From NCBI GenBank assembly GCA_016873225.1, contig VGXS01000022.1, forward strand, positions 1 to 61,828: a stretch of DNA of 61,828 nt. Reading direction: 5' to 3'. Positions 51,590-59,007 of the stretch are shown here, in pieces. Each line of letters begins with the position of its first letter. Position 1 is the stretch's first letter. The translations under genes were made by a program, and so were the position numbers. The notes under the pieces were generated by a model, which made no database searches, was not told where the DNA came from, and was given only the letters and a program-made list of their open reading frames with translations. The DNA is from Planctomycetota bacterium (GTDB lineage Bacteria > Planctomycetota > Planctomycetia > Gemmatales > Gemmataceae).

Positions 51590-52100
51590 GGGGCTCTAAC
51601 AAAAGGTCTTGATCTTACAGCTGCAGAGGTTAAGTTTGATCCGGTCAAGGAGGACCGGAGATGGCCAAGCCCCTTTTGACGGATGACCTATGGGAGAGGA
51701 TCAAGCCCCTCCTTCCCCCCGTCAAGCGAAATCCCAAGGGCGGTCGTCCCCGTGTTCCCGACCGCCTGGCCCTGACGGGAATTCTGTTCGTTGCCAGAAC
51801 AGGAACGGCATGGGAACTGTTGCCACCGGAGTTGGGCTGCGGCAGTGGCATGACCTGCTGGCGGCGCCTGAGGGACTGGCAGGTTGCCGGAGTCTGGCAA
51901 AAGGTCTGGAAGGCACTCCTTGATGAGTTGGGGTTGGCGGACAAGATCGATTGGACCAAGGCCGTTGTGGACAGCAGTTCTGTGCGGGCCCTTTTTGGGG
52001 GGGCGCAAACTGGCCCCAATCCCACCGATCGCGGCAAAAACGGGTCGAAAAGGCATGTCATCAGCGACGGAGTTGGCGGTCTTCCACTCCGCTGTTGAGC
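51590..52100 (+). mobile_element. Degraded IS5-family insertion sequence
   Basis: The left end is probably GGGGCTCTAACAAAAGGTC at about 51590, 70 bases before the transposase start. The coding part is cut short and no matching right end (GACCTTTTGTTAGAGCCC) was found downstream, so about half of the element is missing. The foreign gene block starts directly after. Confidence 0.65.
51661..52098 (+). pseudogene. Truncated IS5-family transposase (N-terminal part)
   Basis: 145 residues open from ATG 51661, with AAGGAGG 10 bases upstream. LLTDDLWERIKPLLPP, GGRPRVPDRLALTGILFVARTGTAWELLP and DWTKAVVDSSSVRALFGGAQTGPNPTDRGKNGSKRH (the latter at 98-133, containing the first catalytic Asp) are the conserved N-terminal blocks. 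In this IS group the rest is made from a second frame, but the remaining D and E motifs are absent downstream: the sequence after 52083 does not encode them. I read it as non-functional. Confidence 0.85.
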
Positions 52101-52300
52101 GTGCGCTTGGAATGGATCGGAGCCGCACCCGGGAAGCCGCAGTGGATCACTTTCATTCCCATGTGATTGTGGACACTCTCCACATATCTCTGGAAGTTGC
52201 CCGGTCTTCTACCGCCTGCTGGCGGGACTGACACTTCGCGCATGTTGACTGCGGTGAGTGGGATCAACCGCAAGCGGACAAGCATCCGGCCGGAATGCGG
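52099..52300. other. Junction between IS remnant and acquired gene block
   Basis: No gene recognised. Short frames through here carry no motif. Likely debris of a deletion that removed the right half of the IS5 element. Confidence 0.45.
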
Positions 52301-52329
52301 TTGACATATCGAAATTCACTTCGTAAAAT
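52301..52329 (+). promoter_or_regulatory. Near-consensus sigma70 promoter of cassette A
   Basis: TTGACA (52301-52306), a 17-base spacer, and TAAAAT (52324-52329), in an AT-rich patch about 40 bases before the lipoprotein start. The -35 box is perfect and the -10 box differs from TATAAT at one position. This is the strongest promoter-like sequence in the window. Confidence 0.7.
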
Positions 52330-52369
52330 AAAGTATAACACAATATGTTTTTGTGTGGACACCTATTCC

Positions 52370-52813
52370 ATGCGCCTCTGGCTCTGTTTCCTCTCCGCGT
52401 GTGCATTTCTGCCCCTAGGGTGTGGTTCTTCAGGAGTAAAGCAGCACAGGGTCACCGGGACGGTGACGGTGAACGGCAAGCCGGCCGCGCTAATCCGGGT
52501 GCAGTTCCTGCACACCGACCAGTCACTGCCCGGCAACCTGAAGATGCCGGTCGGGATGACGGACGAGACCGGGACATTCCAGCTCTCGACCAGCGGCGAC
52601 AAGGACGGGGCTGTCGAGGGTGAGTATACGGTCGTGTTCGAGTGGATGTCCGGAAACGACCTCGGGGCGTTCGACAAGCTCGGCGGCAAGTTCGCCGACC
52701 CCAAGGCCACCAAGTTCAAGGCGAAGGTCGAGCCGAAGGCGAACACCCTTGCCCCCTTCGAGATCACCATCCCAGAAACCGCCATCATCACCAAGCCGCC
52801 GCGAGGCCAGTAA
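52370..52813 (+). CDS. Lipoprotein with transthyretin-like/carboxypeptidase-regulatory fold (cassette A, gene 1)
   Basis: 147 residues from ATG 52370. The signal sequence ends in a lipobox LPLG-C near residue 18. The mature part is a single beta-sandwich of the CarboxypepD-regulatory type: VTGTVTVNGKPAALIRVQFL, GMTDETGTFQLST, and GEYTVVFEW. Such small lipoproteins are common next to DUF1559 genes in planctomycetes. It opens a four-gene run and lies 35 bases before the prepilin-like gene. No clear ribosome binding site. Confidence 0.8.
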   Translation: MRLWLCFLSACAFLPLGCGSSGVKQHRVTGTVTVNGKPAALIRVQFLHTDQSLPGNLKMPVGMTDETGTFQLSTSGDKDGAVEGEYTVVFEWMSGNDLGAFDKLGGKFADPKATKFKAKVEPKANTLAPFEITIPETAIITKPPRGQ

Positions 52814-52848
52814 CCTGCGGTTCAGTTTTTCACCCTAGAGGATTTGCC

Positions 52849-53802
52849 TTGTCCCGTTTCGCTCGTCGGTCGGCGTTCACACTGATCGAATTGCTTGTCG
52901 TGATCGCCATCATCGCCATCCTCATCGGCTTGCTTGTCCCTGCCGTCCAAAAGGTGCGGGAGGCCGCCGCCCGTATGAAGTGCAGCAACAACCTGAAGCA
53001 ACTCGGGGTGGCACTTCACAACCATCACGACCAGTTCAACGAGTTCCCCCGAAACAACCCGCTCGTCACCCGACCGAGCGACAACAGAGCATTCGTTGAG
53101 CGACCGTGGACGATCACCCTGCTCCCGTACCTAGAGCAGGACAACCTGTTCCGCCAGTGGAACCTAGGCCTTGGTTTCGCCGAGGGGACGAACCGCCCGC
53201 TCGTCGCCACCCCGCTGTCGGTGTACAAGTGCCCGTCGTCCACCGGCCAGGCGGTGGAGTCGTTTCTGCCGCCGTCCGCCACCTTCTCGGCCGACTCCAC
53301 GGCACTGGCCGGCAGCCCGTTCAACGCCTGTCTGGTCGAGTACGCCCCGGTGCTGAGCGTTTCCCGCCCGCCCATGGGGGTGAACGACCCGCGGGACGAC
53401 GGCCTGCTCCAGCAGACGCGGAAGGTGACGATTGCGAGCGTGACCGACGGGCTGAGCAACACCCTGGCGTTCGGCGAGAACTCGGCCTGGCGGCAGGGCA
53501 TGATCCGCGGCAACCGCCCGCACCCGACATTCCCGAACAACGCCGCCGCGTTCGGTTTCCTGGGCGGGTGGGTGCGGCTGCTTCCCATTCCCACGGACAA
53601 CTCCGGGGCGATACTCCGCGGCGGGCCGTGCCTGATCAACTGCACCAACTACGCCGGGGCGAACATGTACAGCTTCCACACCGGCGGCGTTAACATTGGC
53701 ATGGCCGATGGCAGTGTGCGGTTCCTCAAAGAGTCCGCGAGCATGGATGCGGTCTACCGATTCATGGCCGTCGCGGACGGCCTCACCAACTTGCAAGAGT
53801 AA
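52849..53802 (+). CDS. DUF1559 prepilin-like protein (cassette A, gene 2)
   Basis: 317 residues from TTG 52849, with GAGG 8 bases upstream; the longer frame upstream is a shadow of gene 1. The N-terminus is a type IV prepilin leader, RRSAFTLIELLVVIAIIAIL; the residue before the Phe is Ala, not the usual Gly, with Glu at +5. After the pilin helix comes the DUF1559 block: LVPAVQKVREAAARMKCSNNLKQLGVAL, ITLLPYLEQDNLFRQW, VTDGLSNTLAFGE, and a closing GMADGSVRFLK. Expected to sit in the membrane or assemble on the surface after prepilin peptidase processing. Confidence 0.9.
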   Translation: MSRFARRSAFTLIELLVVIAIIAILIGLLVPAVQKVREAAARMKCSNNLKQLGVALHNHHDQFNEFPRNNPLVTRPSDNRAFVERPWTITLLPYLEQDNLFRQWNLGLGFAEGTNRPLVATPLSVYKCPSSTGQAVESFLPPSATFSADSTALAGSPFNACLVEYAPVLSVSRPPMGVNDPRDDGLLQQTRKVTIASVTDGLSNTLAFGENSAWRQGMIRGNRPHPTFPNNAAAFGFLGGWVRLLPIPTDNSGAILRGGPCLINCTNYAGANMYSFHTGGVNIGMADGSVRFLKESASMDAVYRFMAVADGLTNLQE

Positions 53803-53807
53803 CAACC

Positions 53808-54914
53808 ATGTTCCGCCTTTCCATTTTCATGGTCGTGCTGTTCACCGCACCGGTGCTGGCCGGGGTGCGCGAAGACATCGCCGCGCTGAAGAACCCGTCC
53901 GCCGATCCGGAGGCGAACCGGGCGGCGTGGGACCGGCTCGTCGCTGCCGGGCCGCCGGCCATGCTCCCGATCCTCCATACATGGCCGGCCGACGACCCGG
54001 TCGCGGCCAACTGGCTCCGCACGGCGTTCGACCAGTTCGCCCGGACGCACACCGAGAAGTTGCCGGTTGAAGAACTGCTCGCGTTTGCGGCCGACCCAAA
54101 GGCACACGGAAAGGCCCGCCGAGTCGCCCTGTCGGCCGTCGAGCGGACCCGCCCCGGCACCACCGTGAAGTTGCTCCCGGGCTGGCTGAACGACCCCGAG
54201 TTCGGCCCGGATGCGGTGGCCGAGCGGATTACCGCCGCGGAAGCTGCCGAGCCGACCGAGGCGACCCGTATCCTCCGGACGATGTTCGCGGCCACGACGG
54301 ACATAGACCAGGCGCTCGTGGTCGCCAAGAGACTTACGGCCGCAGGCGACAAGCCGGACATGGTGAAACACCTCGGTATGGTCGGCCGGTGGCATGTCGT
54401 CGGCCCGTTCCCTGTGTCCCCGGAGGACGGGTTGAAGCAGTCGTTCCCGCCGGAGACCAAATTCGACCTTGCCGCCGAGTATGAGGGCAAGGCCGGCAAG
54501 TTGAAGTGGTCTGCCGCCACCTGCGACCCTGCCGAAGGGCGAGTCGATCTGGCGAAGTTCGGCGTCAAGCCGGACGACGGGGCGGTGGCCTATGCGGCAG
54601 CGACGGTCATCATGCCTTCGCCGACGAAGGTCGAACTCCGCCTGTCGGCGGTGGACAACATCACGGCGTGGGTCAACGGGAAGAAGGCGGTCGAGCGGGC
54701 CAGCGAATACCGCAGCATGTACAGGCCGGACCGCTACCGGGCAGCGGTCGAACTACCGGCCGGGGAATCCGCACTCCTTTTGAAACTCACCAAGACCCGC
54801 CCCGAGGAAGTCCGCGGCAGGCCAGGCGCTACCGCCAAGTGGGACTTTCTGGTTCGCCTCGCGGACGACAAGGGCCGCGGCGTCGCATTCACCCAGCCGG
54901 AGGGGAAGAAGTGA
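53808..54914 (+). CDS. Secreted protein with C-terminal beta-sandwich (cassette A, gene 3)
   Basis: 368 residues, starting 5 bases after the prepilin-like gene. Signal peptide MFRLSIFMVVLFTAPVLAG. Residues about 20-185 are helical repeats, perhaps HEAT-like (NRAAWDRLVAAGPPAMLPIL, then RRVALSAVERTRPG). Residues about 190-368 form a beta-sandwich: RWHVVGPFPVSPEDG, VELRLSAVDNITAWVNGKKAV and YRAAVELPAGESALLLKL, as in PA14/galactose-binding-like domains that sit beside planctomycete propellers. A GTGA overlap couples it to gene 4. Confidence 0.7.
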   Translation: MFRLSIFMVVLFTAPVLAGVREDIAALKNPSADPEANRAAWDRLVAAGPPAMLPILHTWPADDPVAANWLRTAFDQFARTHTEKLPVEELLAFAADPKAHGKARRVALSAVERTRPGTTVKLLPGWLNDPEFGPDAVAERITAAEAAEPTEATRILRTMFAATTDIDQALVVAKRLTAAGDKPDMVKHLGMVGRWHVVGPFPVSPEDGLKQSFPPETKFDLAAEYEGKAGKLKWSAATCDPAEGRVDLAKFGVKPDDGAVAYAAATVIMPSPTKVELRLSAVDNITAWVNGKKAVERASEYRSMYRPDRYRAAVELPAGESALLLKLTKTRPEEVRGRPGATAKWDFLVRLADDKGRGVAFTQPEGKK

Positions 54915-56128
54915 AGCGGGTCATTCTTCTTGCCCTGTTGCCCGTAATCGCGGCCGCCGACTGGCCGCAGTGGCGCGGGCCGACCGCCGACGGCGTCAGC
55001 GCCGAAACCGGCTTCCCGGTCGAATGGGACGGCGTGAAAGGCACGAAAGTCCGCTGGAAGGTGCCGTTGCCGGGAGCCGGGAATGGCAGCCCCGTCGTTC
55101 TCGGCGACGACGTTATTGTGACCGCCACGTCCGGTCGCCACCACTCCGAGTTGCATGTCCAGTGCTACGACCGCGCTACCGGAAAGCCGAAATGGCAGAC
55201 CGACCTAACCGCGACGCCCGCCGACGCCCCGTTCAGCATGTTCCCGCCGGAACGCGGCCACGCCGCGAGTACACCAGTTCTGACAAAGAAAGCGGTCTTC
55301 GCCCTGTTCGGCACCGGCGACCTCGTGTGCTTGGACCGGGCCGGGAAGCCGGTCTGGATGCGGTCGCTGACGAAAGAGTACGGGATCATTCGCAACGACT
55401 ACGGGATTGCCGCGTCGCCAGTGGTCGCGGACGGGCTGGTGTTGGTGCAGGTCGATCACCTCGAAGGGTCGTACCTACTCGCCGCCGACGCAGCGACCGG
55501 GAAGACGAAGTGGAAGACGGCCCGCACCGGGGTGTACGACAACTGGGCGACTCCTGTGGTCGTGACGGTCGGCGGGGTGAAGCAGATAGTGTGCCTCGGC
55601 ACGAAGACGATCGCCGGATATGACCTAGCGACGGGCAAACAGGCGTGGAGTCTGGACGCGTTGGAACGGCTCTGCTCTTGCACGCCCGTCGTCCGGGGCG
55701 ACAAGCTCTTCGCCGTGTCCGGGCCGTCCGGGGCGAATGTGGCCATCGATCTGGCCGCCCGACCGAGTCCGAAGGTGATGTGGCAATCGAAGAAGAATGG
55801 GCCGTTCGTGCCGTCGGCCGTTGTCGTCGATGACCTGTACTTCTTCACCGACGACCAAGGAACCGCGTCTTGCCTGGACCTGAAGACCGGCGCGGAGAAG
55901 TGGCGGGAACGGATCGGCAGCGGCCGGATGCGGCCGTCCCCGGTGGCAGCCGGCGGGCATGTGTACTTCACCGCCCTCGACGGTACTACCACCGTAGTGA
56001 AGGCGGCGGCCGGGTTCGAGGTGGTGGCCAAGAACCCGCTCGGCGAAGAAGTCGCGGCGTCGGCATCACTAAGCCGTGGATGCGTCTTCCTTCGAGGCGG
56101 CAAGCACCTCTGGTGTCTCGGAAAATAG
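54911..56128 (+). CDS. Secreted PQQ-like beta-propeller protein (cassette A, gene 4)
   Basis: 405 residues from GTG 54911, in a GTGA overlap with gene 3; GGAGG lies 7 bases upstream. A signal peptide (VILLALLPVIAAA) leads to DWPQWRGPTADGVS, the usual opening of planctomycete PQQ-like propellers. Blades are marked by repeated YDRATGKPKWQT, ADAATGKTKWKT, YDLATGKQAWS and LDLKTGAEKWRE. No second catalytic domain is fused. The blades lack evidence of bound PQQ. Predicted periplasmic binding or scaffold role. Confidence 0.85.
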   Translation: MKRVILLALLPVIAAADWPQWRGPTADGVSAETGFPVEWDGVKGTKVRWKVPLPGAGNGSPVVLGDDVIVTATSGRHHSELHVQCYDRATGKPKWQTDLTATPADAPFSMFPPERGHAASTPVLTKKAVFALFGTGDLVCLDRAGKPVWMRSLTKEYGIIRNDYGIAASPVVADGLVLVQVDHLEGSYLLAADAATGKTKWKTARTGVYDNWATPVVVTVGGVKQIVCLGTKTIAGYDLATGKQAWSLDALERLCSCTPVVRGDKLFAVSGPSGANVAIDLAARPSPKVMWQSKKNGPFVPSAVVVDDLYFFTDDQGTASCLDLKTGAEKWRERIGSGRMRPSPVAAGGHVYFTALDGTTTVVKAAAGFEVVAKNPLGEEVAASASLSRGCVFLRGGKHLWCLGK

Positions 56129-56136
56129 GTCGATTC

Positions 56137-56431
56137 ATGCACACCACGGACTCGGCTCGGTGGCGGGAAGCCCGCCAGTTCGACGCCGACTGTCCGGTGG
56201 TCGGCGTCCGCACCGGGGCACCGATCGAGAACGACGGTGTCACCGGCGATCTGGTCGACCGCTTGCCGCCCGGTGCCAAGTGCGTGCAGAACGACGCGGA
56301 CGCGGCAATCCAGCAGGTGATTGAAATGGACCGGGTCGCGGCGTCGGCCACCTCGCGAAGAGTTTTTGACGGACCGGACCGTGGATCAAACACTCGAAGC
56401 TCTCGCGGCGGTCCGGCAGATGCGCAAATAG
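56137..56431 (+). pseudogene. Relic of a small coding sequence with a frameshift
   Basis: From ATG 56137 one frame reads naturally (ARQFDADCPVVGVRTGAPIE, then VTGDLVDRLPPGAK and QQVIEMDRVAASATS). At about 56355 the sensible continuation moves to another frame (EFLTDRTVDQTLEALAAVRQMRK, stop at 56429-56431). One base insertion or deletion would join them. No family recognised. It lies between the two cassettes. Confidence 0.5.
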
Positions 56432-56534
56432 CCCGCCCGCTTGACAATTCCACTTCCCGACATGGCCATCGACTCGCCCTTCTCCTCGACCGCAAACGAC
56501 ATCGAACCATTTCCGGTATTACGGCGTACTCACA

Positions 56535-56570
56535 TTGTCGGAAGTTTTACTAGGTATTACCATAAATACC
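56535..56570 (+). promoter_or_regulatory. Possible promoter with palindromic operator for cassette B
   Basis: TTGTCG (56535-56540), a 17-base spacer and TACCAT (56558-56563) form a weak sigma70-type pair. The -10 is covered by a palindrome, GGTATT (56553-56558) and AATACC (56565-56570) around six bases. A repressor site over the promoter is a possibility; nothing proves it. Confidence 0.35.
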
Positions 56571-56623
56571 AAATGCTACTTTCTTGTTGAGCGTCTAGCC
56601 TCGGGCTAGTCGGGAGGCGATTG

Positions 56624-57073
56624 ATGAGGTGCTCCGCTTACGGGCTAGTGTTGGCCCTGTTAACCTTCGGATGTGGGGGGCCGCAGCGGGCCACCATCGA
56701 AGGCGTCGTCACTCTCGACGGCAAGCCACTTGCCGACATGGAGGTGCAGTTCATCCCCGAACCGGAGCAAGGTCGCGGGGCGGCCCCAGCTTCGGCGTAC
56801 ACGGACGAGGCCGGGCGCTACCGGATCGAGGCTGTTGGGTCGGGTGGCGTGTGCGTCGGGCCGAACCGGGTTTGCGTCAACGACGCCCGGCTCATGACGC
56901 CCGACGGCGGGACCGACCCGAACGACGGCATGCCCGGAGCCATTACCAAGACCGGCGTGCGTCGTTCGCGGGTGCCTCAAATCTATTCCGACGCAAATCA
57001 AACTCCACACCGCAACATCACCGTCCGGCCCGGCGTGCAGACGGTGGACTTAGCCCTGAAACTCAAACTCTGA
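56624..57073 (+). CDS. Lipoprotein with carboxypeptidase-regulatory-like fold (cassette B, gene 1)
   Basis: 149 residues from ATG 56624, with GGGAGG at 6 bases; a TTG one codon earlier is possible. Signal MRCSAYGLVLALLTFGC with lipobox Cys near 18. The mature domain reads ATIEGVVTLDGKPLADMEVQFIPEPEQ, then YTDEAGRYRIEA and a closing NITVRPGVQTVDLALKL: one beta-sandwich as in cassette A gene 1, though the sequences are only distantly alike. It lies 20 bases before the prepilin-like gene. Confidence 0.82.
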   Translation: MRCSAYGLVLALLTFGCGGPQRATIEGVVTLDGKPLADMEVQFIPEPEQGRGAAPASAYTDEAGRYRIEAVGSGGVCVGPNRVCVNDARLMTPDGGTDPNDGMPGAITKTGVRRSRVPQIYSDANQTPHRNITVRPGVQTVDLALKLKL

Positions 57074-57093
57074 TACGCGGAGAGGACACACCG

Positions 57094-58056
57094 ATGAGAA
57101 ACCGAACGACCCACGCCGGGTTCACGCTGATCGAGTTGCTGGTAGTGATCGCCATCATTGCCATCCTGATCGGCCTGCTCCTCCCAGCCGTCCAGAAGGT
57201 GCGTGAGGCGGCAGCCCGGATGCAGAGCCAGAATAACCTGAAGCAACTGGCCCTCGCCTGCCAATCGTTTCACGACGCGAACCAAGGGCTGCCGTTCGCC
57301 TCGTTCACGGCGACGCCGAGCAACCCCGCGCAGAACTACAGCACCTGGATCATCCCGATCCTACCGTTCATCGAGCAGGACAATGTCTACCGGGCGTGGT
57401 ACGCCAACCCGACGGCGGCGGCCCAGTACAACGGGCCGAACGCCCCGGCGGCGGCGGTCATCAAGACCCTGCTCGCCCCGTCCGATGCCCTCGGCACAAC
57501 GCCGTTCGAGCAGGCCGCCCCAGGCGTGAACCCGAGCTTCCCGAACGGGCGGTATGTCGGCCTGACCAGCTACGGCTGCAACGGCGGAACGGCGGCCCCG
57601 CTGGCGTTCGTCACCGACGGAGTGTTCCATTACAACAGCCAGAGCAGCAGCACCCGGCTGACGGACATTACTGACGGCACCAGCACCACGATCCTGATCG
57701 GCGAGCGGTACGGATTCGACCGGAATTGGGCGGCCCTCACCCGCACGGCCAATAACAACATGAGGCAGTACTCCGCCTGGGCGGGCGGACCGTTCTTTGC
57801 CTGGCGGACAAGCCTTACGGAAATCAATTACCGGCTCCCCGACTCGGTGGCAACCGCCCCACCGCCTCTCAACAGCACGGCCTACTTCGACCTGTACTAC
57901 CGCCGGCTGTTCGCCTACGGCAGTTCCAGCCCGTCCGGAGCCAGCCTCGCCTTCGCGGACGGCTCGGTCAAGTTCCTGGCGACCGGGACAAACCTGGTCG
58001 TCCTCCGCGAACTCAGCACCCGCGCCAGCGGCAACCCCATTCTGGGGGACTACTGA
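57094..58056 (+). CDS. DUF1559 prepilin-like protein (cassette B, gene 2)
   Basis: 320 residues from ATG 57094, with GGAGAGG upstream. The prepilin leader is canonical: HAGFTLIELLVVIAIIAILI with Gly before Phe and Glu at +5. The DUF1559 body follows: LLPAVQKVREAAARMQSQNNLKQLALACQSFHD, IIPILPFIEQDNVYRAW, ITDGTSTTILIGERYG, and a final SLAFADGSVKFLA. It is clearly paralogous to the cassette A copy. Its stop overlaps the ATG of the next gene by one base (TGATG). Confidence 0.92.
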   Translation: MRNRTTHAGFTLIELLVVIAIIAILIGLLLPAVQKVREAAARMQSQNNLKQLALACQSFHDANQGLPFASFTATPSNPAQNYSTWIIPILPFIEQDNVYRAWYANPTAAAQYNGPNAPAAAVIKTLLAPSDALGTTPFEQAAPGVNPSFPNGRYVGLTSYGCNGGTAAPLAFVTDGVFHYNSQSSSTRLTDITDGTSTTILIGERYGFDRNWAALTRTANNNMRQYSAWAGGPFFAWRTSLTEINYRLPDSVATAPPPLNSTAYFDLYYRRLFAYGSSSPSGASLAFADGSVKFLATGTNLVVLRELSTRASGNPILGDY

Positions 58057-58955
58057 TGCGCCACGCGACTTTGAACGCCTGTGTCGCCGTCCTCGCCGTG
58101 TTCGGTCTGGCCGGCTCGACCAGGGCCGCGCCGCCGACGCCGGACGTGTTGGCCCTGAAGATGTTGGACAGCGAGGCTCTGTACACCCTGACCGGCGGGC
58201 TGAAGCCGATCAGTGAGGGGTTTTGGCAGACCCGCTTCCCCGCTGACCAGGACACTTCACCCGAAGTGGATGCCGTCCGAGCGGCGCTGAAGGAGTTGCC
58301 GCTCGGCTCGGACCTCGAAGCGGGCGTGTACGTCTTCGCCACACCGTTCGACGGCAAACGACCGGCAGCCGCGTTCGTGGCGCACAAGCCCAGCCTGCGC
58401 GCGCTGGTCGAGCGTCGGATTGACGTGTTCCAGCCGCTCGGTATCCTGTCGGCCATGTCGCCGCAGCGGGTGCTGGAGTTGATCGACCGCGCGCAGCGGT
58501 CGGCTCGCTGGCGGGGGTTCGGGCTGGTGTTCGGCTATCCCGAGTACGCGGTCGAGTTCTTCGTGGCCGCCGGCGAGAAGCAGGCCGCGACCGGCAAATT
58601 CGTCGAGCGAGACTTCGTGAACCTCCCGACATTCGTCTCAGACCGGGGCCGGTTCGTATACGCCGTCCCAAAGGGCCATATCGAACGAGCTGAGGACCGA
58701 TATCTGAAGTCGATGACCGCCGAAATCTTCATTCGGTATCGCGCCTGGCGGACCGTCTATCTCGACAACGAGAAGCTTGGAGCGGTCGCCCTCCTCCGAT
58801 CCTGGCTTACCCCGCCGACGGTCTGGTTGCGTCCCCCGGAGCCGACCGTTGTGCTGCTCCCGGCGCGACCCACACCCCGCATTGTACGCCCGTCTCGACT
58901 GAGTTCAGGAGACGCACCCGGCCCGCGTATCCGATGCCGACTATTGTGCCGTTAG
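58056..58955 (+). CDS. Secreted protein of unknown function (cassette B, gene 3)
   Basis: 299 residues. Signal peptide (MRHATLNACVAVLAVFGLAGS, cut near TRAA). Central part alpha/beta (LPLGSDLEAGVYVFATPFDG, YPEYAVEFFVAAGEKQAATG). From about residue 260 the sequence turns into Pro/Arg-rich, unstructured text (VLLPARPTPRIVRPSRLSSG), which looks like translation in a wrong frame, so the 3' end may be shifted by a small indel. Family not recognised; it is not similar to gene 3 of cassette A. Confidence 0.6.
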   Translation: MRHATLNACVAVLAVFGLAGSTRAAPPTPDVLALKMLDSEALYTLTGGLKPISEGFWQTRFPADQDTSPEVDAVRAALKELPLGSDLEAGVYVFATPFDGKRPAAAFVAHKPSLRALVERRIDVFQPLGILSAMSPQRVLELIDRAQRSARWRGFGLVFGYPEYAVEFFVAAGEKQAATGKFVERDFVNLPTFVSDRGRFVYAVPKGHIERAEDRYLKSMTAEIFIRYRAWRTVYLDNEKLGAVALLRSWLTPPTVWLRPPEPTVVLLPARPTPRIVRPSRLSSGDAPGPRIRCRLLCR

Positions 58956-59007
58956 CGGTGCGGGCGAAATGAACACCAAACCCCAACCGCAACGTTGAGA
59001 CGACCCG

